Of a stretch of 44,585 nucleotides of DNA, positions 40,087-44,585 are shown in pieces (position 1 is the stretch's first letter; each line of letters opens with the position of its first letter). The DNA comes from Burkholderiales bacterium (GTDB lineage Bacteria; Pseudomonadota; Gammaproteobacteria; Burkholderiales; Burkholderiaceae_C): assembly GCA_028868875.1 (NCBI GenBank), contig JAGWTS010000005.1, positions 1 to 44,585 on the forward strand, written 5' to 3'. Made by a program: the position numbers and the translations under genes. The notes below the pieces were generated by a model that worked only from the letters and a program-made list of their open reading frames with translations, was not told where the DNA came from and searched no databases.

Positions 40087-41742
40087 ATGAACGCTGAATC
40101 TGCTCCCGCCCCGGCAAGCTCGAAAGCGCCGCGGCCCCTCGATGTGATCGTCGTCGGTGCCGGCTTCGGCGGCCTTTACGCGGTCTACAAGTTCCGCGAG
40201 ATGGGCCTGCAGGTCCAGGGCTTCGAGGCCGGCGGCGATGTCGGCGGGGTCTGGTACTGGAACCGCTATCCGGGCGCGCGCGTCGACCTGCCGAGCATCG
40301 ACTACAGCTTCGGGTTCTCGAAAGAGATCGAGCAGGAATGGACCTGGTCGGAATACTTCGCCGCCCAGCCTGAATTGATGGCTTATTTCGACTTCGTCGC
40401 CAAGCGGCTGGACCTGCGCCGGCATTTCCGCTTCAACACCCGCGTCGAGCGCGCGGCCTGGGACGAGGAGCGCCAGCTCTGGGTCGTGACGACCGCGCAG
40501 GGCGAGCGCTTCGAGGCGCCTTACTGCGTGATGGCGACAGGGCCCCTGTCTGTGCCCAAGGACCCGGACATCCCGGGCCTGGATCGATTCAAGGGCGAGC
40601 TCTACCGTGCCGCGCGCTGGCCGCAGACACCGGTCGGCTATGCCGGCAAGCGCATCGGCGTGCTCGGAACCGGCTCCACCGGGATCCAGATCGTGCAGGA
40701 GATCGGGCCGCAGGCGGGGGAGCTGTTCGTCTTCCAGCGCACCCCGAGCTTCACGATGCCGATGCGCAACCGCCGCCTCGACCCCGACTACGTGGCCGAG
40801 GTCAAGCGCCATTACCCCGGGCTGCGCGAGGCGGCGCGCAACAGCCCCAACGGCGGCCTGCGCCCGGCGAGCACGCGCGCCTTCTTCAGCGTCACCCCCG
40901 AGGAGCGGCGCCGGTTGCTCGAGGACGCCTGGCGCAACGGCGGCCTCGCCGTTCTGGGCACCTTCTCGGACCTGCTGCTCAATCCCGAGGCGAACGAGCA
41001 TGTCGCCGAGTTCCTGCGCGAGCGGATTGGCGAAGTCGTCGCTGACCCCGTCACCGCGGAAGCGCTCAAGCCGCGCGGCTACCCCGTCTTCGCGCGCCGC
41101 CCCTGCCTGGACTCCAGCTACTACGAAACCTACAACCTGCCCCAGGTCCACCTGGTGGACTGCATCAGCGACCCGATCGTCGAGATCACCGAAAAGGGCA
41201 TTCGCACGAACTCCGGCGAGGTCGAGCTCGACATGCTCATCCTCGCCACCGGCTACGACGGCCTGACCGGCGCGTTGCTGGCCTTCGACGTCGTCGGCCG
41301 CGACGGTCGCAGCGTGAACGACAAATGGAGCGAGGGCGCGCGCTCGTACATGGGCCTGATGATGGAAGGCTTCCCCAACCTCTTCATGACGACCGGCCCG
41401 AACGGCCCCGCCGCCCTCGCCAACATCGTGCGCATCAGCGAGAACGATGTCGACTGGATCGCCACCTTGATGACCCACATGGCAAAGAACGGCCTCGGCG
41501 CCGTCGAACCGGCCCTCGAGGCCGAGAACGCCTGGATGGACATCGTCGCCGCGCTCGCCGGGCGCACCCTGGTCTCGCAGGCCAAGACCTGGTACGTCGG
41601 CGCCAACGTCGCGGGCAAGCCCCAGGGACTGAGCCTCTTCACCGGGGGCTTCACGAAGTACCGGGAATACTGCAGCGCGGCGATCCAGAACGGCTTTCGG
41701 GACCTGGTGTTCGAGCACGAGAAGCTTGCGGTGGCGGCATGA
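40087..41742 (+). CDS. Baeyer-Villiger-type flavin monooxygenase
   Basis: Class B flavoprotein monooxygenase of 551 residues. The FAD Rossmann motif is VVGAGFGGLYAV (about 22-33), followed by WYWNRYPGARVD with the DYSFGFS segment. The NADPH Rossmann motif is GVLGTGSTGIQIV, and the ATG motif is LATGYDGLTG. The fingerprint normally F-x-G-x3-H-x3-W reads FKGELYRAARWP: Phe168 and Trp178 are kept but the His is Arg174 (codon CGT). Such enzymes insert oxygen next to a ketone to give an ester or lactone. It is the last intact gene of the operon, and its stop overlaps a truncated frame. The lactonase-like gene at 31771 could act on its product. Confidence 0.92.
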   Translation: MNAESAPAPASSKAPRPLDVIVVGAGFGGLYAVYKFREMGLQVQGFEAGGDVGGVWYWNRYPGARVDLPSIDYSFGFSKEIEQEWTWSEYFAAQPELMAYFDFVAKRLDLRRHFRFNTRVERAAWDEERQLWVVTTAQGERFEAPYCVMATGPLSVPKDPDIPGLDRFKGELYRAARWPQTPVGYAGKRIGVLGTGSTGIQIVQEIGPQAGELFVFQRTPSFTMPMRNRRLDPDYVAEVKRHYPGLREAARNSPNGGLRPASTRAFFSVTPEERRRLLEDAWRNGGLAVLGTFSDLLLNPEANEHVAEFLRERIGEVVADPVTAEALKPRGYPVFARRPCLDSSYYETYNLPQVHLVDCISDPIVEITEKGIRTNSGEVELDMLILATGYDGLTGALLAFDVVGRDGRSVNDKWSEGARSYMGLMMEGFPNLFMTTGPNGPAALANIVRISENDVDWIATLMTHMAKNGLGAVEPALEAENAWMDIVAALAGRTLVSQAKTWYVGANVAGKPQGLSLFTGGFTKYREYCSAAIQNGFRDLVFEHEKLAVAA

Positions 41743-41882
41743 CACCGGCGGGGCCGCCGGCGCTGGATTCGCTCGTCGACTCCGCGTTCGAGTACGCCTT
41801 TGCGCCAGGCTCTGTCGCAATAGCGGTCCGCGGACTGGCCAGGCCCGATAGGCCAATGGACTATGCGGTTGCCAGACTGTAG
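41739..41882 (+). pseudogene. 5' fragment of an operon gene cut by an insertion element
   Basis: The ATG overlaps the monooxygenase stop (ATGA), as in a coupled gene. MTPAGPPALDSLVDSAFEYAFAPG is plausible coding sequence up to 41807, after which the sequence is an IS6-type end and the remaining frame to the stop is chance. The family is not recognisable from 23 residues. The operon originally continued beyond the monooxygenase. Confidence 0.5.
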
Positions 41883-41950
41883 AAGTAGTCGGCTGCCGAA
41901 AATTCCAAGCCACCCGGCCAGCGAAGCTGCCCCTTCATCTGTGCTGCCTT
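41808..41950 (-). mobile_element. Remnant end of an IS6-type insertion sequence
   Basis: GGCTCTGTCGCAA at 41808-41820 resembles the terminal repeat of IS6-family elements. On the minus strand a transposase C-terminus ends 41 bases inside it: LKIKAAQMKGQLRW, then FSAADYFYSLATA and stop at 41863-41861. This matches the usual IS6 layout, in which the protein ends just before the terminal repeat. Only about 140 bases remain; the other end is replaced by the permease fragment at about 41950. Confidence 0.55.
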
Positions 41951-42410
41951 GATCTTCAGCTGGGTTCTTCGCTATTCGCGATTCGGCCGAAATATCTACG
42001 CCATCGGGGGCAATCGAGATGCCGCGGAGCTGGACGGAATTCCGGTCCGCAATGTGCAAATGATGGTCTATGGCCTGGCGGGCCTATTTGCGGCGCTCGC
42101 GGGAATTCTCTATGCGAGCCGCATGGATTCCGCGTAACCGGGTGTAGGCGGAAGCTGGTTGATGCCGGCGATCACCGCCGCAATCATCGGAGGCACTTCG
42201 TTGCAGGGTGGGCAGGGAACCATCCTCGGCACGGTGCTGGGTGCGATCCTGATGGCCATCATCGCCAACGGCATGACGCTTCTCAGTGTGTCGGGCTACT
42301 GGGAGCGTGCCGTCATCGGAGGCGTGGTTCTGGTCGCCATATTGGTCGACTTCCTGCGCAAGCAGCCCGGCGCCTTCCTGCCGCAATGGGTCAAGCCGCG
42401 CACGGGATAG
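41949..42410 (+). pseudogene. Ribose-type ABC permease (RbsC) C-terminal pseudogene
   Basis: Reading frame IFSWVLRYSRFGRNIYAIGGN, AAELDGIPVRNVQMMVYGLAG, then PGVGGSWLMPAITAAIIGGTS, GTVLGAILMAIIANGMTLLSVSGYW, AILVDFLRKQPGAF corresponds to the last half of BPD_transp_2 sugar permeases. The N-terminal half is missing, replaced by the IS6 remnant. A TAA at 42135-42137 interrupts the frame exactly where a Gln is expected (SA-Q-PG), consistent with a CAA-to-TAA change. No other parts of a sugar importer are nearby. Non-functional remnant. Confidence 0.85.
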
Positions 42411-42485
42411 CGATTCAGGAGCGCCGCGGGGCGTGGGTGGAGCCCGCGCACTGGCCTGCCCGACCAGGCGCTTTGTCGGACTTCA

Positions 42486-42502
42486 CCCTAAACTGAAGTT
42501 CC
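42486..42502 (+). repeat. IS left terminal inverted repeat
   Basis: CCCTAAACTGAAGTTCC. Matches the reverse complement of 44447-44463 at YYYTARR plus CTGAAGTTCC. Confidence 0.6.
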
Positions 42503-42515
42503 TTCCCTCCTGACC

Positions 42516-42547
42516 AAGCGCGACAGTGCCAAGTGCCTGTCGCGCTT
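42516..42547 (+). terminator. Hairpin at the left end of the IS
   Basis: Stem AGCGCGACAG / CTGTCGCGCT (11 pairs counting the flanking A-T) with a 10-base loop, followed by TTT. It lies inside the left repeat and upstream of the transposase gene, where it would stop transcription entering from outside, a common IS device. Strand + is favoured by the T-run. Confidence 0.6.
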
Positions 42548-42628
42548 TTGCTTTCTGCGTCGAATGCTTCTTTTTTGATCTATTTGTGTAGCCACTAAAC
42601 GTGGTTGCAACGAAGCATTCATGCGCCT

Positions 42629-44377
42629 ATGATTCGCTTCATGCCTACACGCCATGGCCCCGCTCACGTCGTCACCACAACCCGCGAGTACAAGGGACGC
42701 GTCTATCGCACCCACCTTCTTCGACGCAGCTATCGCGAAGACGGCAAGGTCAAGAATGAGACCTTGGGCAACCTGTCGCACCTGCCTGAGTCGCTGATCG
42801 ACATCATTCGCCGCTCGCTCCAGGGCGAGACCTTCGTTCCCCTGGCCCAAGCCTTCGAGGTCATCCGTTCTCGCCCGCAAGGCCATGTGCACTGCGTCGC
42901 TACGGCGATGCATCGCCTGGGCCTGGCTTCGTTGATCGCTTCACAGCCCAGTCGTCAACGCGATCTGGTCTTGGCGATGATCGCCTCGCGCATCGTCGAG
43001 CCCAACACCAAGTTGGCCACCACGCGGCTTTGGCACACCTCGACGCTGGCCGAGGACTTCGGGGTAGGCGACGCCGACGAGGACGATCTGTACGCCGCCA
43101 TGGACTGGCTGCTCGCGCGCCAGGATGCGATCCAGAAGAAGTTCGCCGCCCGCCACTTGAGCGCTGGCGCGATGGTCCTGTACGACCTGTCGTCGAGCTA
43201 CTTCGAGGGCAGCACGTGTCCGCTGGCACGGCGCGGCTACAGCCGCGATGGCAAGCCAGGCACCCTGCAGGTCAACTACGGGCTGCTCAGCGACGCGCGC
43301 GGCTGCCCCGTGGCCGTCTCGGTGTTCGAGGGCAATGTGGCCGACAGCACCACCTTCATGCCCGCCGTGCAGCGCGTGCGCGAGGACTTCGGACTGGCGC
43401 AAGTGGTGATGGTCGGCGATCGCGGCATGGTCTCGCAAAAGGCCATCGATGAACTGCGTCACACCGATGGCATGGGCTGGATCACGGCGCTCAAGAGCAG
43501 TTCCATCCGCGCGCTGCTCGAGCAGGACCAGTTGCAGATGGGCTTGTTCGACGAGCGCAATCTCGTCGAGCTGCAATCGCCGGACTATCCGGGCGAGCGT
43601 CTGGTGGCGTGCCGCAACGACGCGCTGGCCAAGCTGCGGGCGTTCAAGCGCGAGGAGTTGCTGCGGGCCACCGAAGACAGCCTCGCCAAGATCAAAGTCG
43701 GCGTGGATGCCGGCAAGCTCGCCGGCCAGGACAAGATCGGTCTGCGCGTGGGCAAGGTCATCAACAAGTACAAGGTCGCCAAGCACTTCGAGTTGGCCAT
43801 CGGTGAGGCGTCCTTGAGCTGGCAGCGGCGCCAGCAGCACATCGAGCAGGAGGCCGCGCTGGACGGCCTGTACATCATCCGCACCTCGGTGAGCCGGGAG
43901 CAGATGGATGCGCCCGAGGCGGTGCGAAGCTACAAATCACTGGCCCAGGTCGAGCGAGCATTCAGGTCGCTCAAGACGGTGGACTTGAAGGTGCGGCCGA
44001 TTCATCACCGGCTGGCCGACCGCGTGCGCGCGCACATCTTCCTGTGCATGCTGGCGTACTACGTCGAATGGCACATGCGCGAGGCCTGGCGCGAGTTGAT
44101 GTTCGCCGACACCGACCTGCAGGCCAAGGCCACGCGCGACCCGGTGGCGCCGGCCCAGCGTTCGACTGCAGCGCAGAAGAAGGCTCACTCCCATGCCCTG
44201 CCCAACGGCGAGCCCGCGCACAGCTTTGCGACCTTGATGGCCGAGATGGCCGGCATCGTCTCCAACACCTGCCGCACGCCGGGAGCCGCCTTGGATACGC
44301 CAACCTTCGAAGTCCTCACCATCGCCACCGCGCATCAGCAGCGCGCACTCGCGCTCGTCGACGCAATTCGCGCGTAG
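42629..44377 (+). CDS. IS1634-family DDE transposase
   Basis: Protein of about 582 residues. The N-terminal segment has VYRTHLLRRSYREDGKVKNETLG. The catalytic triad is Asp186 (VLYDLSSSYFEG), Asp264 (VMVGDRGMVS) and Glu442 in the Y-x2-L-x2-VE motif of SLAQVERAFRSLKT. DVKVRPIHHRLADRVRAHIFLCMLAYY is the typical C-terminal block. The ATG at 42629 is used; 42641 (MPTRHG) is equally possible and no clear ribosome-binding site decides. The frame is intact, so the element may be active. It cuts and rejoins DNA at the terminal repeats. Confidence 0.9.
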   Translation: MIRFMPTRHGPAHVVTTTREYKGRVYRTHLLRRSYREDGKVKNETLGNLSHLPESLIDIIRRSLQGETFVPLAQAFEVIRSRPQGHVHCVATAMHRLGLASLIASQPSRQRDLVLAMIASRIVEPNTKLATTRLWHTSTLAEDFGVGDADEDDLYAAMDWLLARQDAIQKKFAARHLSAGAMVLYDLSSSYFEGSTCPLARRGYSRDGKPGTLQVNYGLLSDARGCPVAVSVFEGNVADSTTFMPAVQRVREDFGLAQVVMVGDRGMVSQKAIDELRHTDGMGWITALKSSSIRALLEQDQLQMGLFDERNLVELQSPDYPGERLVACRNDALAKLRAFKREELLRATEDSLAKIKVGVDAGKLAGQDKIGLRVGKVINKYKVAKHFELAIGEASLSWQRRQQHIEQEAALDGLYIIRTSVSREQMDAPEAVRSYKSLAQVERAFRSLKTVDLKVRPIHHRLADRVRAHIFLCMLAYYVEWHMREAWRELMFADTDLQAKATRDPVAPAQRSTAAQKKAHSHALPNGEPAHSFATLMAEMAGIVSNTCRTPGAALDTPTFEVLTIATAHQQRALALVDAIRA

Positions 44378-44446
44378 TCAGAAACTCGAACCCGAAAATC
44401 GTGGCAAGTGCTTGATGCGATTGGCGAAACTCGGGTCGATCGCTGG

Positions 44447-44463
44447 GGAACTTCAGCCTAAAA
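44447..44463 (-). repeat. IS right terminal inverted repeat
   Basis: Reverse complement reads TTTTAGGCTGAAGTTCC, paired with 42486-42502. It lies 70 bases after the transposase stop. Confidence 0.6.
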
Positions 44464-44470
44464 ACAGCAG

Positions 44471-44585
44471 TTACCCGGTCGCCGCGAGCGCAGCTGGCGC
44501 TGGCGGCAGGCCAATCTGACCGACGATTCGTTGGCAGATGTAGGCCAGCAGTGCCCGCCATCGGTCGACCTTGGGCAACTGCTCC
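44471..44585 (-). CDS. 3' end of an unidentified gene (partial)
   Basis: The minus-strand frame is open from the window edge to a TAA at 44473-44471 and reads EQLPKVDRWRALLAYICQRI, then GLPPAPAALAATG. Composition looks like real coding sequence. It ends 8 bases before the IS repeat, so the IS inserted just past this stop. The short tail may belong to another transposase, given the mobile-element scar, but I cannot assign a family. Confidence 0.4.
   Translation of the reverse strand, partial: EQLPKVDRWRALLAYICQRIVGQIGLPPAPAALAATG

Larger units (their letters stand above)
42486..44463 (+). mobile_element. IS1634-family-like insertion sequence
   Basis: About 1.98 kb bounded by inverted repeats that share CTGAAGTTCC preceded by TARR (42486-42502 and 44447-44463) and holding one DDE transposase. 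Size and gene fit IS1634-type elements. No target-site duplication is obvious next to the repeats, so the exact outer borders are uncertain or one flank has been rearranged. Confidence 0.7.

Noticed and set aside
41253-42059. Minus-strand open frame of 268 codons over the monooxygenase end and IS scar
   Set aside because: The frame joins antisense of the monooxygenase with the IS6 remnant in the wrong frame; the real transposase tail is in another frame and ends at 41861.
44316-44561. Minus-strand frame of 81 codons across the IS right end
   Set aside because: It crosses the terminal repeat and the transposase end and has no coding bias; the frame ending at 44471 is a better candidate for real sequence.

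Overview
The window looks like chromosomal DNA of a high-GC proteobacterium. Codon third positions are mostly G or C, and a Bug/TctC-type periplasmic receptor is present, which together suggest a betaproteobacterium, probably Burkholderiales. That taxonomic placement is inference. Almost the whole window is one CoA-thioester catabolic island with two regulators. No rRNA, tRNA or CRISPR array was seen.

Region 1 (1-390) holds the remains of a VapBC toxin-antitoxin pair, broken near the window edge. Region 2 (391-24291) is the IclR-associated half. A ten-gene minus-strand run (10343 down to 391) encodes acyl-CoA dehydrogenase, enoyl-CoA hydratase, a thiolase-like aldolase with its DUF35 partner, thiolase, both subunits of a family I CoA-transferase, a class III alkylsulfatase-like hydrolase, a zinc alcohol dehydrogenase and an SDR. 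Divergent from it are an ADP-forming acyl-CoA synthetase and a second DUF35/thiolase-like pair. Next come an isomerase-like crotonase, a FadB-like fusion, the IclR regulator, a pair of acyl-CoA dehydrogenases, another crotonase and two family III CoA-transferases. Closely related 27-bp sites lie in front of the FadB-like gene, iclR and the ten-gene run, which suggests an IclR regulon.

Region 3 (24422-41742) begins with a solute receptor, an SDR and a SnoaL-like protein. It continues with a tightly overlapping minus-strand operon: branched-chain-type ABC importer (receptor, SMP-30-like lactonase, LivG, LivF, LivH, LivM) and two SDRs, the last one frameshifted. A divergent plus-strand operon encodes two acyl-CoA dehydrogenases, a second ADP-forming acyl-CoA synthetase, a crotonase, a TetR regulator and a Baeyer-Villiger-type monooxygenase. 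Two copies of a TACCG-N2-CGGTWA palindrome, one beside each divergent start, are the likely TetR operators.

Region 4 (41739-44585) is a mobile-element scar. It contains a gene truncated just after the monooxygenase, the end of an IS6-type element, a 5'-truncated ribose-permease pseudogene with a nonsense codon, a complete IS1634-type element with terminal inverted repeats, and the 3' end of another gene.

Working together (inference): the ABC importer takes up a branched or alicyclic acid. ADP-forming synthetases or CoA-transferases activate it. Heteromeric dehydrogenases, crotonases and SDRs process it. Cys-less thiolase-like/DUF35 pairs could cleave a branched beta-hydroxyacyl-CoA by retro-aldol chemistry. 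The sulfatase-like, alcohol dehydrogenase and monooxygenase genes suggest an upstream alcohol, sulfate-ester or ketone form of the substrate. The substrate itself cannot be read from the sequence.
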